Shown piece by piece: positions 1 to 12,529 of a stretch of 64,000 bases of DNA; the stretch's first letter is position 1; the number at the start of each line of letters is the position of its first letter. The notes under the pieces were generated by a model. The model had not been told where the DNA came from, did no database searches, and saw nothing but the letters and a program-made list of their open reading frames with translations. Both the position numbers and the translations under genes were made by a program. This DNA is from Marasmius tenuissimus (Eukaryota > Basidiomycota > Agaricomycetes > Agaricales > Marasmiaceae), in contig JAQOTA010000053.1 of NCBI GenBank assembly GCA_029532415.1, positions 3,534,001-3,598,000 on the forward strand. Direction: 5' to 3'.

Positions 1-2025
1 GTAATCTTGAAGTCCGTAGGAATGTCACTGCGGAAGACACCCGCCTCCAGCGCCTCGACATGTCCTCCAACGTACGTCTCTGATGCCAACAAGTGCCCGT
101 CATAAAAATGACCATGTTCTTCCTCGTGTTTATTTGGCATGATAATGTGTCCTTTGTAGGCCTCCACCTTGTAAGGGCGTTGTGAGTGAAGCTTCGCCAT
201 GAACCATGAGTCTTGTCTTACCATCAATAACGTCTCGCAGAGAGTTCCACTTCCCTTGCGTAAAACTTCGTCAGGGTTGAGAGGAATGATGTTGCAAAGG
301 GAGAAGATGAAAGGATGGACGTATTTCATGTACAAATAGTACGTAGCCACGGCATCGGAGACGGAGTACTGTGCCAGTACTTGGGGCTGTTCCATTGCAT
401 ACCTTTGCACAAGGAGTTTAGATGAGATACAAGCGCAGTAGTAGGAGTACTCACGGAGTCATAAGCTCAGGATCGAGCTCGATAGGGTTATACCCGAGCT
501 TAGCCGTGGTAACCGCCTTCAAACCCTGACTCCCCTGTGGGAGGTAAGAGTCTCGCTTGACCCAACGGAAGCAGTCCATATGAACACAAGTGCGACTCTT
601 GTATTCATCTTCAAGATCCTTCGCGAACCCGGTTTCGAAGAACATATCGATCCCGTTGACTTTGGCGCGTGCATCCAAGAACGGAAAATCGAAGAAGTCA
701 CCGTTGAATGTGGCCATAACAGTGGGTTTGACTTCTTGAATATGATTGAAGAAACGTTTGATAGTCGCGGCCTATCGAAAAGGTCAGAGTGGAACGAATT
801 GAAAGGTTTTCAGGCAAACCTCGTCGGGTTCATTGAACACGATGAAAGGCCCTTCGTAGCCCTCTTTTGGCGTGTATTCGAAGTCGCCTATATCTTCGCT
901 GACTATTTCCCTGTTAGTAACAAGGTAGCCCTGGCCGTCAACCATGTACGAAATCATCATGACCTGATCAATGGCCTGGTCGGGAAATTTGAGAGGTGCT
1001 TTTGTCGTTTCGATATCGTAGGCCATGACGACCGGATCCGCACGCTTGACACGCTCTGTTAGGTTTTTGAAGCTCGGCTGCCCAGCAGTGAATGACACTG
1101 CATACCAAAGCCCCACCCGAATGTCGTTGTCGATTGCCACTCGCAGGTAGTAGGGGACGTCGAACTCGCGAATGTCGATGATGCCTTCACGAGGATCTTC
1201 ACGAGAACCTATCGCCCGACTTGATGATCCTCCCCAAGCGCCTTCTTCGTCTATGGAGATGTCCATACTGGCGCCGCCGGAGCTGGCGTTCACGACTTCT
1301 GCATAGGCATCCACTGCATCGCGTTTGGCACTATTCGCGAGGGCGAGGGGCATTACCTCGCGTCGAACGGTGAGAAGATCTGTGATGTTGCGGAAGCAGA
1401 GTTGGAGATAGAGGCGGCGGTGACCCATGAGATGATTAGGAAGCTTGAGGTCTTCTTTCCTCTCGCGCGAAATCCGCACAATGAGGCCTTCGTATTTCTT
1501 GTTCAGCCATTCTTCTATCGTATTTTCCATGCCCGCCTACGGTTATTCAGCACATGTTCGACCAGGATAGTTCAATACGCACTTTGCACGCGATGTGGAA
1601 ATAAGGCTCGTACACAAAAGTAGATTTGAACATCGAGCCATCGTCTTGGATAAAGTAATAGTCCACAGCGGACTTGCCTCCAGGCCAATCTGGATCCTTC
1701 AATGTTGTCTACACAGGCAGATGATGTTAGAGTTTGTGCTTGACAATCGGGGAAGCCTCACAGGGTGCATGTTGACCAACCATCCCTCACGCGTCGCCCC
1801 TTCCTGTATCGCCGGAAATCCAAGTTTTTCATCGATCTCGTCGTTCAATTTGACTCTCTCAAATCTTTCGGCTAGGTGTGTCCCATCATCCTCGCGCCTT
1901 GGTGCTTCATTGCCCTTGGAAGATCCTCCACGACCACGACCACGTCCTCGTCCTCGGAATCCACCGCCACGAAAGCGAACGTTTGATCCACGAGCTGAGA
2001 GTCCAAAGCCACGTCCACGAGCCAT
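1..2025 (-). CDS. POL2: DNA polymerase epsilon catalytic subunit, N-terminal part (partial)
   Basis: Leading-strand replicative polymerase with proofreading exonuclease. The reading starts at the ATG at 2025, and the gene runs off the left edge. Seen in order: an Arg/Gly-rich N-terminus ([10 protein letters not shown]), the conserved GWLVNMHP block, a [13 protein letters not shown] block, and the exonuclease motifs: Exo I (DIETT, near 1005), Exo II (NGDFFDFPF, near 700) and Exo III ([13 protein letters not shown], near 370). The left edge reads into [18 protein letters not shown], which matches the family just before the polymerase domain. Introns are inferred near 1765-1705, 1583-1533, 790-735, 455-405 and 220-175. 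The exonuclease acidic residues are present, so proofreading is probably intact; the polymerase active site lies outside the window. The Arg/Gly N-terminus is not part of the usual core. Confidence 0.95.
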
Positions 2026-2276
2026 GTCAAATAGATTCTGACAACAGTCGTCTCGACGCCTGCTGAAAGTTGCTAGACTTGGCGATACAGGTCGTCGCAG
2101 TTGTTGATGGTAGAAATCAGAGAACGTGATTCGTGACCTGTCGCGTACCCTGCGCGTGTTGTCACGGCAAATGTCACGCCGCTCAGGTCACTTTTTCATA
2201 GTGGTATGCAGGCAAGGTAATATTCCAGTGACAGTTTCAGGTTGTTGTACAATCCGCAGAGCTCATATTCAATACA

Positions 2277-3711
2277 TTAAGCATCCGTGCTATCTAACCT
2301 AAGTAGCACTTTCTTTCCGACCTTTCCTTCAGAAACTCGAGTCAAAACATCTCTAATCTTCTGACTGGCCACTTCGTCCGAGTCTTCCTTTGAAATGGTT
2401 ACGATCTCATGTTCGGGAGCTTTGAGCTATTGTGCATGTGTCAGGCACCAATTTGGGAGAGTGATGATTCACATAACCAACCTTTTTACCCGCCATCCAC
2501 TCAGCCAGAGTTCCAATGAGGGCTTCCTTCTTATGTCTAGAGTTCTCCTTGCTCCACCTCGTTTGCCAGAATCCCCGTGATACGAGGTTCTTGAAGATGA
2601 AGAGGGATGTCGGAAGCGACAATGGTTTCTTGGACATAGCACCATAAGACACTAGATGTGCGTTCTGACCAAGTAACTTGACCATTGCCGTCGTGGTGTC
2701 ACCGCCGACGCAATTCAGAGCAAGACGTATGTCCTATCTGTGGATCAGCACAAGCTTTACGGGGCACAGTATTATCCTTACCTTTCCGCCAGTCCATTCC
2801 TTGATCTTTCCACGAAGAGACTTGTCGCTCAACTCGTCGTACGTCAAAACTTTATTGGCACCAAGCTTTTCGAGCTCTTTTACAAGTCCAGCCAGATTGT
2901 CACTGTAAAGGTGAGTTTCTCGATGCGATCATCTCGTGGAAGTTGTACTAACCGTGGACGCACGAAGTTGATGGTGTTGATTCCTCTGATTTTCGCTATC
3001 TGAATGACAAGTTTCCCGACCTGCGAGAATCAATACTGAGGACGAAACGTGAAAAGAGTGGAACGTACTGCACTGTTGGCGCCGTTCTGAACGATCCAGT
3101 CCCCTGCTGAAAGTGGAACAAAACTGTCCAACATATTGTAAGCCGTGGTCGGGTTCACCTAAATACACCATATGAAAATGAAGAGGTTGGAGGAATTCCG
3201 AACGGCTTACCGTCATTGTCGCTCCGTGGGCTTCAGACAACCCATTTAGCTTGCCAAAAGGCAGTCTAATGATGTCCTTGGGTGTCACATTCCGGGACGT
3301 CGACCATGTCCCTAACTGCGGTTTATCCATGACTACCCAAGCTCCCTTCTCCAATCCGCTTACTCCCTCTCCGACTTCTACCACTTCGGCCAAACCCTCG
3401 TTACCCGCGACAAACACGGGCTCTTCCTGACTTCCCTTTCCAGAAGTATTGAGATTTGAGGACAGGGTAGGCTTGGATGGATATACCCCTTCTATTGTGT
3501 TCAAGTCGGCGGGATTGATTGGCGAAAGAATAAATTTGATGTTGACTGTGTTGGGAGGTGGGGGTGGTAGCGATGGGTATGTTACCGCACTGAGGACCTT
3601 GGAGATAGGTCCATTTTCTTTGTATATTACTGCGCGATTCCGAAGGAGAGACGACGAGGAAAACAGCCTTTTTGATATCCGAGGCAGGGCGGACATGGTG
3701 GTTATCCGCAA
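2277..3711 (-). CDS. ETR1: Mitochondrial trans-2-enoyl thioester reductase
   Basis: NADPH-dependent reductase of the zinc-free MDR superfamily that performs the last step of mitochondrial type II fatty acid synthesis (lipoic acid supply). The start at 3711 (or the in-frame ATG at 3696) is followed by a Ser/Arg-rich presequence (LPRISKRLFSSSSLLRNRAV), a plausible mitochondrial signal. Family blocks seen: SPINPADLNTIEGVYPSKP, NPTTAYNMLDSFVPL with the catalytic Tyr, DWIVQNGANSAV, VGKLVIQIAK, and YGAMSKKPLSLPTSLFIFK. Introns lie near 3210-3160, 3065-3010, 2910-2950 and upstream of the C-terminal exon. The C-terminus ends at TAA 2277. It is divergent from the kinase gene, with about 230 bp between the two starts. 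Confidence 0.93.
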
Positions 3712-3938
3712 GGCCTGGCCGGACGATCATGTTGGTGAAGTCATACGGACCGGTAAAGCCTGGGCTGTCCCACGCCACTTGTGCCGGACGGGAGGAGTTT
3801 GATTGCATTTCGGGAGTTGACTGGCAACGTCGTTCATCACCTTCTTGCTTAATTCTTGTGTCTACTACTCTTATCTCTTTTTGCGGCTCAGCCTCTGTCC
3901 TTTCCTTTCTCTATTCTACTTTCTACTTATATGCTCCC

Positions 3939-6900
3939 ATGTCTAACGCCCACAAACACTCAGGTTCTATATCACAGAACCAGAAAGCCCAACTCGCTAA
4001 TGCCTATAACGAACTTGGCAAGGAACTCTCTTCAAACAAGCTAAGAGTAGTCGGAAATTATACGCTAGGGAGGGTTATTGGGGAAGGTGAGTGATCTGGC
4101 GATGATGTTATACACAGAAAAGCTCAATCAGACCAATTTGATACCAGGTGCATACGGAACAGTGCGTTTGGGCACACATCGTCTCACCTCTAGCCGTGTC
4201 GCTATCAAACAGATTCCCAAAGATCTTTCAGCATCTCTCACTCGCGAGATTCACCATCACCGCCAGCTACACCATCCCCATATAACCCAAATGTATGAAG
4301 TAATCGCGACGGAAAAGTATATCTGGATCGTCACAGAGCTCTGCTCGGGTGGAGAGCTCTTTGATTATTTAGCGGAGAAGGGTCGTCTCACCGAGGACGA
4401 GACACGTTTCTTGTTTGGTCAGATCTGTTTGGCCGTGGCGTACCTTCATGAGAAGGGGATTGTGCACCGCGATCTCAAATTGGAGAACGTGCTGTTGGAT
4501 GAGCGTTGCAGGGTTAAGCTTGGAGACTTTGGATTTACTCGGGAGTACGAACGGGGAGCGCTGATGGAGACCTTTTGTGGGACAACGGGGTACGCTTCCC
4601 CCGAAATGTTGCAGTGTCAGCGTTATTTGGGGCCTGGTGAGTGCTGTAGCGATCTTGTTGGCGCACTATGCTCAATTTACCTCGCAGAGGTGGATATCTG
4701 GTCTTTGGGAATCATTCTGTATTGCCTTTTGACAGGCATGCTACCGTTCGATGACGATGATGAAGCTGTGATGCGCGAAAAGGTCATACTTGCTGAATTT
4801 GAAGACCCGGAATGGCTTTCGGATGGTGCGTGGCAGAAAGTGTCTTGGTTGCCTTCCTCGTTCTAATTTTCTGGACAGATGCTCGCGACCTGATCAAACG
4901 AATTCTGGTGAAGGAGCCCTCGAAGAGGTTGTCTATCCCACAAATCCTATCCCATTCTTGGTTCAGCGCTCGCAAGACAGAAATCGTCATCGAAAGACCA
5001 CCTCGAAAATCGTCCCTACCGATTTCAGCGAAAGAGGCTCCGATGGTCTCCAATCCTTCCGCAACCAGCTCCGAATTTTCCTCTGTCGAATCGAGTATGG
5101 CCAGCTCATCCGCCCCAACTACCCCTGGCTTGTCTTCCGATGATCCCTTTGAGATCCCTAAACCACACGCTGAAAAACAAGGGAAGGTTAACACACCCGC
5201 AATTCACCCCAACCCAAGTGAGACAACCCTTCGAAAGGAGTTCACAGACCCGGACAACAAAGCGGCTCCTCAGAACCCCATTATTCATTCCGAAATTCTA
5301 GAGGAAGATGAGGATGAGGGCGTAACCGCTCTACCACTCCATCGCCAGCGAACGAACTCTTCCGACTCACGCAGCTTAGCACCTCCCGTACACACACTGC
5401 GCACTCCCGCTCGCACCAAGCGCCGTTCAGTCTCATCAATTCTCTCTGACCCCGACAACGATTACGACCCACCGTCTAGTCCTACAGGAAACCTCCCCAA
5501 CTTTGCAACAAATCCCAGTACGAATAGTAATGCAAGTAATAGCAAGAACTCCCATGCCAACCTCCCAAGCTCCACTCAACGTGACAGAGATGTCGACTTC
5601 CCATCTCTACTCAACACTCCATCTCCCATTATCTTTTCGACACCTCTGGAACGAGAGTTGTTGAACATAATGAATGCACTTGGGTTTGACCTCGGACAGA
5701 TTGTATACTCAGTCCTTAACAACGCATGCGACGCTTCGGGTGCTGTTTGGTGGATGTTGAAACGGAAGGCCGAGAAGCGGATGCTGAGCGGAGAGGGCCC
5801 TTTCGAATTGGGAGACGCGAAAGATTCGTCAGAACTTGATGCTTATATTGGCCGTTCTTCCCCCCTGGAGCAATCGCAGGACAAGAAAGCCAAAAGCAAG
5901 GGGAAGGAGAAAGAGAAAGAGGCGGACGAACATAAACAACATCACAAGCATCGACATTCTCGAAAGAAACAGAATGCCGGCGTCCAGGCCAATCTCCCCC
6001 CCAGTCCTTCATCTCCTACGCCTCCTCCAGTCCCTGAGAAGACGATGGGTCCAGGTCCTCTGAAACTCCAGAATGCCAAATCCGCTCCGACATTCGCCCT
6101 CGTACCCGCAACTCCCACTTTCCCTCCTCCGCGCTCGACTACACCCCCAAACTTGCCCAGCTCTCCCATGCTCACGCCGTCATCGTCGACCGCCGTTGTG
6201 AGCACTGAATCCTCCGCTTCACGTTCGCATCCCGGCACACCTGGTGGGAGCGGTAGTGGGTTCAACTCTCTGACGACCTCCAACCCTAGCGCCAAAAACC
6301 GGAAGAGCAGGGCAGGTAGTGTCAGCATCATGCAAAGGGCTACCACTGCACTTGAAGCTGCCGGCCTCGTCCGCAAGAAGTCGAGCGAAGCGGTCAAAGA
6401 AGAAAGGGACAGAGACAAGGAGAAATCCAAGGACGGAGAACGAGAACGGGAACGGAAGGCTACTGGAGATGAGCTGCCCTCAGCCACACGCTCTTCTCAT
6501 GGGAGTACCTCTTCTGCAGGACACAAGCTTACCAAATCACCTCCGTTGAAAGCGTCGAGAGGGACTTCGACGCCTCCCCCTCTTTCAGACCTTCAACACC
6601 CCCAACCGCTCGTCATGGGCTCACCCTGGGTCATGGCAGAGTCGAGCGAATCTTTGGGTGCGCGCAGTACTCAGTCTCAGACGCAACCACACTACGTGAA
6701 ACGCGCTGCTTTAACACCTTCGACCTCACCTGCCAGCGAGAAGGGCGATGTTTTTACTTCCCTTTCTCAGCCAAATCTAGCAGCAGAAAGTGGTAAAGGT
6801 TCTACTGGGTCAAACTCGTCTGGTGGTAAAAACAGAGCGAACTTGCTGTCTGCTTTCAGATTCTGGTTCCACGAGGATCGGAAGGGAAAGCGGAAGGAGG

Positions 6901-8168
6901 GCAACCATATGCCTTCACTGTCATTTGGTAACAAGGGTTCTCGATTGAACAATGACTCCCGAGCTGCCCCAAGCGCCCCAGAGAACATGCCACCCAAAGG
7001 ACGTGGTTCAAGGTCCGGGACAGGTATTCGTGGAAGGAGACGCAATCGCCCATCCGTTTCGTCGAGAAGATCCAGCAGTGTCAACTCAAGACGGTCGTCC
7101 ATCACATCTGTGCAAATGGTTGTCCTTACAGAGTCGCCTCAGATAGGCCCAAGACGATCAATGGGGAGTCATACGCCGAACTCAGAGCGGGGCGAATATC
7201 CATCGCGGCCCTCAAGCATTCGGAGCCTCTCAATGCAGCCCAGACACAGGAAAAGTCCGTCGGCGAGTTCGACCGGCTCACTGTCGCGGTCGCAATCGCT
7301 GAATCGAGCAGCCTCACCGATGAGGTACCACAGGCGAGGAGGTTCGGGGTCTTCGACCAGAGTCGTTCGGCATGGTCCTAAGCCAATGCAGCACGGCCGT
7401 TCCAATTCCACCGCCTCTTCCGTACATCACTCGCCGGTTTCTTCGAGACCAACATCCTTCATCGACTATTCAGACTATGAGGGACAGCGGACGGCATCAC
7501 CGTATAGGTCCAGGAGGTCTTCTGATGACTCGAGCACGCCGAGGAAGGGTAGAGACGGGTCGACCACGTTTGTTGCTCATAGGCGTGCACCTTTCGCCAG
7601 CCCCCTGTCAGGTTATACCTCGATCGGTAAATCGAGTTGGAAGAAGTCATGGGGCTTGGAGCCACCGGGATGGCAGACACGAACTGCGCACCTTCCCGTG
7701 GAAGTCTTGGCAGTATCCCCTGCCGAAGGGACCTCAATCAGGGACGTCTTTTCTGGGAGACAGAGTTTGAACTTAGGGGATGAGAGTGATTGGGTTGATG
7801 AAGATGATGACATTCCATATGCAGGCGGGTTGGGGCAATTGACTTTGGCGCTCTCGACATCCACATCGACGAAGAATAATCAACACAAGGGTGGAGCAAA
7901 GCATGGGTCACTTGTCGAGCCCAACGTTACACCAATCATAGCGCCACCAGTCAACAGACGGGCCCCTAATAATGGTGGCAACAAGCGCTCAACGGCGAAG
8001 GACACCAAGAAGGCTGGACACTCACCTGTGGAACGTGTTGCACCAAGTCCTGCGGAGACGTATGAGCCAGAGATGAGAGGAGGACGGAGACAACTGCCAA
8101 CTGGTCGCTCGGGGCCGGCATTTAAACAGGCTATACAGGAAGAGGATGAAGACGAAGAAGAGGAATAG
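3939..8168 (+). CDS. CAMK-type serine/threonine protein kinase with long disordered tail
   Basis: Model: 3939-4086, 4148-4636, 4688-4825, 4879-8168, about 1354 aa. The kinase domain is near the N-terminus: glycine loop GEGAYGTV, VAIK lysine, HRDLKLEN catalytic loop, DFG, APE-equivalent (YASPEM), and a DIWSLGIILYCLLTG helix. All key residues are present, so it should be active. The order and style fit CAMK/CAMKL kinases (KIN4/MARK-like); the exact subfamily is not settled. A short UBA-like helical block (ALGFDLGQIVYSVLNNACDA, near 5680) sits about 570 residues in. The rest is Ser/Pro/Arg-rich and charged, ending in an acidic run. The start is the first in-frame ATG close to the conserved YTLGRVIGEG block. 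Confidence 0.88.
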
Positions 8169-8812
8169 AGGATCTAGAAAGAGAGGTTTCTGCCTGGCAA
8201 TGATTGGTGCATGACGACGATGTATAAAGAGTATGTAGTTCCCTTTTTTCGCCTTTTGTCAGTTCGACATCCTACCTACCAGCATGGCTATCAGACATTC
8301 GTTTCCCTTATTTATTTTCTCCCTACGCAGCTCTCTCACTGTTGTGCTATTTTCTTATTCTTACTTAGTCTCCTTCACTTTTCTCTACATGGGCACCGAT
8401 CCAATATCGTAGGAAACATCCTTACTCGTTCCAGTCTTTGTGCTTCTTGCTTGTCCTTTCGCCGTTTCCTTTGGCATGGACTATGGACACGCGCTCCGGA
8501 GTACAGCTATTTAGCATACATCCCCTTTGTTCACAGTATAGACTAATACCCTCGATGTCGGACTCGATTCATGACGACAATTCGGATCTACAATCCAGCG
8601 GGAGGCGCGGGAGGGAAGTGATATCATTGCACCACAATTCCTCACAACTCCTGTGCTAGCGCTCGGTACCCGGTGGGATTCCTATTATTAGGTTAGGTTA
8701 CTAACTGGGGACTTGAGTCGTCATTCTGCGTCATTCGCCTCTGGATTTGACCTATATAAATCGAGGTGACCAGGAATGTAACATCAACTTGCACACACCC
8801 ACTCACAACAAA
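8169..8812. other. Intergenic: kinase 3' region and promoter of next gene
   Basis: No coding signal. The first part is pyrimidine-rich and probably the kinase 3' UTR. The last 60 bp hold a TATA box for the small gene that follows. Confidence 0.6.
8753..8760 (+). promoter_or_regulatory. TATA box (TATATAAA)
   Basis: A good TATA element 53-60 bp before the ATG at 8813. The implied transcription start about 30 bp downstream leaves a leader of roughly 25 nt. Strong TATA boxes in fungi often mark regulated or stress genes. Confidence 0.55.
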
Positions 8813-9311
8813 ATGACCGCCTCTGAAGACCCCGTTCACCCTTCCGCTGTCGGCAGCAACAATCAAGTCAGCGTAAACCCTGACACTCAACAAGGAGCAA
8901 CTGCTCATGAGGGTGGCATCGACGCGGAGCCTTCTACAGATGAGGCTTACCCCCCTCAGCGGCACGCAGGGGCTGTTGGCTACGGACCCAACTATCACCA
9001 AGGACCCGTAAGTAGAACATTAAAAATTTCCATTCAGGCTACTGATGCACCGTCTACGACAGACATTCACCGATAAACTAGGCGGCGTGAAAGAGGAGGT
9101 TAAGGGTAAAGTCTTGCGCAAGCCGGAGGTAGCCCAGCATGGCAAGGATAGACGAACAGGAGAGCTGAAGCGTAGGGAACAAGAGGAAGATGTAAGCATT
9201 CTGAAAGCCACCTGCATCCTGGTCTGTGTACTCAATGGCTATTTTCAGCTGAACTCAGATCCGTTTGGAACTGCGGACGACAAGCAGGAAGAAACGAAGG
9301 AAAGAGAATAG
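8813..9311 (+). CDS. Small charged protein, CsbD-like segment
   Basis: Three exons (8813-9007, 9063-9191, 9249-9311) give 128 aa with all introns in phase 0. The N-terminal half is polar and low in hydrophobic residues (Asp, Gly, Gln, Pro). The second half has a GxxxKxEVKGKVLRKPEV block followed by GKDRRTGELKRREQEED, like the helical Lys/Glu repeats of CsbD-type stress proteins and small conserved basidiomycete proteins of unknown role. There is no signal peptide and no membrane segment. The TATA box upstream agrees with an inducible gene. The function is not known and CsbD relatedness is a pattern impression only. Confidence 0.72.
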
Positions 9312-10197
9312 GCAGCCAAAGTCTGACTGCGGCATTGAAGTGTTCATGGGACTTATACCCGAAGGACAGATCGACCTTGTAGCTTATCGAGGATCCCTAA
9401 TGTACCATACTATGTATTCGAATTCGAGCTAAAAAGCACGCACAATGCCGCAACGAAGCTCCTGAGTCCCAAAATTCGACGCATCGTGGAATTCGTTCAA
9501 GCCAGTTGTGACCCGTGGGTACAATTTTCAGGAACTCGACGACGGTGCCGGCGGCGTACCCACGGACTTGTGCTCTTTCTCAAACCGTCATACGGGCCAC
9601 TCATACATACTACAAACCCTCGGGCCAGATACTATCTGTCCACATTCACAGAAATTAACTTCGCATGTTCAATTCCAATCGTAGTCAATTCACACCAATC
9701 CCACTGACATACTCGTACGACCCATACCTTTGGATGCAATCTACTGGTCCCAGGCGTAACCAACGAACCCTCCAACTGTCACCGGAACGTTCTCCTATCA
9801 AGTTTGGGTTTAGTACCACCGTCAATTATACTGCCCCGGATGTTCTTCTAGGAACACACACGCAACCGCATCTAACCGCATGCCGGCTATCTGGCTTCTC
9901 ACCTCAGTCGGATTTCTCTCGTTGGTCAGGCGATACGAACAACCGGTGCTAGCGGGCCCCGTGTAATTGCCATGAGAAGACTGGAACTCCTCAATTCTCC
10001 AGCGTTATCAGGCAGAGACAGGACGTATTCGGTCGCCAGTCCTGCATGGCAAAGTCAATCGCGAGGAAGCTGAACGATCAGAAGGACACACTTATGGGTT
10101 GAACCGATAACAATGTGGTCGGTATAAAATCCCACAGATTTACTCCTGATAGGACTCATCCTTTGCGATATACACCCTGCACACGATCTCGCTGGCG
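9312..10197. other. Intergenic region before the S53 peptidase gene
   Basis: No coding signal on either strand. It holds the promoter of the peptidase at its right end. Confidence 0.6.
10123..10129 (+). promoter_or_regulatory. TATA box (TATAAAA)
   Basis: Lies 69-75 bp before the peptidase start codon at 10198, a usual distance for a fungal TATA promoter. Confidence 0.55.
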
Positions 10198-12529
10198 ATG
10201 GTTCCGACTCTACGATTCCTTGCAGTGGCTCTTACTGCGGTCACCCTCGGGAATAATGTGGCTGGGATTGCTACTCCCCCTCGCCGAGCAATGTCCATTA
10301 TGGAGAAACGCCCTTCGCCTAGCGCGTTCGCACCAGCGGGGAGTGCTGGTATGGCGGAAACTAAGGTGAATCTCAAGATCGCACTAAAGCCCAAGGATAG
10401 AGACGGCCTAGAGAAAGCTCTGTATGCTGTCAGTACTCCCGGGAGTACCTCATATGGCCAACATCTCAGATACGCAGAGGTAAGTAGCTATTGATTTCTT
10501 TTTTCCCCCTCGGTCTTGAATGGTCCAATAGGTCAAAGCCTTCATGGAACCCCACCCCGAGGCTGTTAGCGCCGTAACCCAATGGCTTTCCGAGAACGAG
10601 ATCGCGGACGTCAAACCTTCGGGCGTATTCGGCGACTGGTTGAGCTTTGCAGTACCCGTCTCCAAGGCCAATTCGCTGTTGGATGCGAATTTTGAGACTT
10701 TCCGACACACATCCTCAGGCCGAGAAGTTGTAAGAACTCTTCAGTACTCCATCCCGAGCAATTTGCGCTCCCACGTCGCTCTTGTCCATCCCACGACTTC
10801 ATTCGCACTCCGCCCCCCAGCTGAACCCCAGTTTCTTGCCCCTGTTGTGACCAATGCCAACGTAACAGGAAGGGCAAATCCTGCACCCACGTCTTGTAAC
10901 AACGACGTTACCCCTGCTTGTCTCCAAGCCTTGTACGGGATTCCCACCACTCCCGCGACACAAAGTAGCAATAGACTAGGGGTGACGGGCTTCATCGACC
11001 AATGGGCGCAGGTTCGCGCTTGAGCTATTTCTCCGCACAGCGAAACGCTCATCTTCTTCCCTAGAACGCGGATTTAGAGACGTTCCTGAGCTTACTCAGG
11101 CCCGATATCTCGTCCAATACCTCCTTCGCGGTCCAATCGGTCGATGGAGGTGTTAATAACCAGGGTCCTTCTAATGCCGGGATTGAAGCAGTAAGTTTTG
11201 CCACACGTGTTCCGACGAGATTCCGTCTTTTGAGAAATGTTCGCACACGAAACCATCAGAATCTGGATATCCAATACACTGTCGGAATCGCTACAGGTGT
11301 ACCGGTCACATTCATAACTGTCGGCGAAGATAACGAGGACGATGTTTCCGGATTCTTGGATGTCATCAACGTATTGATTGCCGAGGATGCCCCTCCTGCG
11401 GTGAGTCCGCTCCGACGCACCTGGCTTAATCTTGAAAGTAGCATTTCTCACAATCCGTCGCGGCAGGTTCTAAGCACGAGTTATGGCTTCGACGAACCTG
11501 ATCTTGGTCCGGGGCTCGCTGGGTAAGCTTCAAGGTTCAGGATGTACTGGCGTGGGCATCGTTCTGACGACCGAATCGTAGGCGAATCTGCGATGCTTAC
11601 GCGGCGCTGAGTGCACGAGGAGTCTCCAACCTCTTTGCTAGCGGTAAGTAACATTCCAAAGCAAGGCTCCCTATCCGGCACTCAACTCACTAACGTAGGT
11701 GACGGTGGTGTCTGGGGATCTAGAGGTCGGTCTAACCAGTTCGAACGTGATATCTGATCTATACATCTGAAAACGAACCTCGTATACAGATACCCAATGC
11801 ACTGATTTCGTCCCCACCTTCCCCGGGGGATGCCCATTCGTCACAAGCGTGGGTTCCACGAGTGCTGGGCCCTCGTCTACCGAGGAAAGCGCCTCTGATT
11901 TCAGCAGCGGTGGATTCTCCGATTTCTTCCCTCGACCTTCCTACCAAGACTCAGCCGTCACCGCATACCTCGAAGCCCTCGGCACTGAGAACTCTGGCCA
12001 GTTTAACTCATCCGGACGCGCCTACCCGGACGTGTCTGCAAGGGGGACACCAGTTGAAATCGTGAACGCTGGGGAGCGAATCTTAGTCCAGGGAACCTCG
12101 TGCTCGACACCTATCTTTGCGAGTGTCATCGCCTTAATTAACGATCGACTGATTGCTGCCGGAAAGCCCGCCCTAGGTTTCTTAAATCCCTTGTGAGTCA
12201 TTCCCGTCGTACATAATATGGTGGCTGAGGATCGTTCGTTGTCTTGCAGCCTATACGCTCATCCCGAGGCTCTTTTCGACACTACTGCAGGGACAAATGA
12301 CGGACCTAATTGTATGATTCGCCGTTTCAATTGTGATATGTTAATACTTCCGTTTCATTAACTCTTTAATTTGTAGGCGGAAGACTAGGTTTCCGTGCGG
12401 TCTCGGGGTGTGAGTCTCTTCTCTTTCCATCAGGATCGATACCGACACTTATTAATCATTGCAGGGGACGCTTCTACAGGGCTGGGCACGCCCAACTTCG
12501 ATGCCCTACTGACAGCTGCTGGTCTCTGA
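10198..12529 (+). CDS. Secreted sedolisin-family (S53) tripeptidyl peptidase
   Basis: Eleven exons (10198-10479, 10532-11011, 11065-11190, 11260-11400, 11467-11522, 11582-11643, 11699-11725, 11790-12192, 12250-12311, 12377-12409, 12465-12529) read through in frame to 578 aa. A hydrophobic signal peptide (LRFLAVALTAVTLGNNVAG) is followed by the S53 prodomain with the block GSTSYGQHLRYAEVKAFMEP. Catalytic sites: Glu and Asp in GIEANLDIQY, Asp in ASGDGGVWG, and Ser in QGTSCSTPIF. The C-terminal calcium site is seen in AGTNDGPNC and SGWDASTGLGTPNF. Family members are acid-active exo- and endopeptidases secreted for protein breakdown. All catalytic residues are intact. A 27-nt exon carries part of the segment after the GDGG motif. 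Confidence 0.93.

Noticed and set aside
5942..7411. Several minus-strand open frames of 80-180 codons
   Set aside because: Antisense shadows of the Ser/Arg-rich kinase tail.
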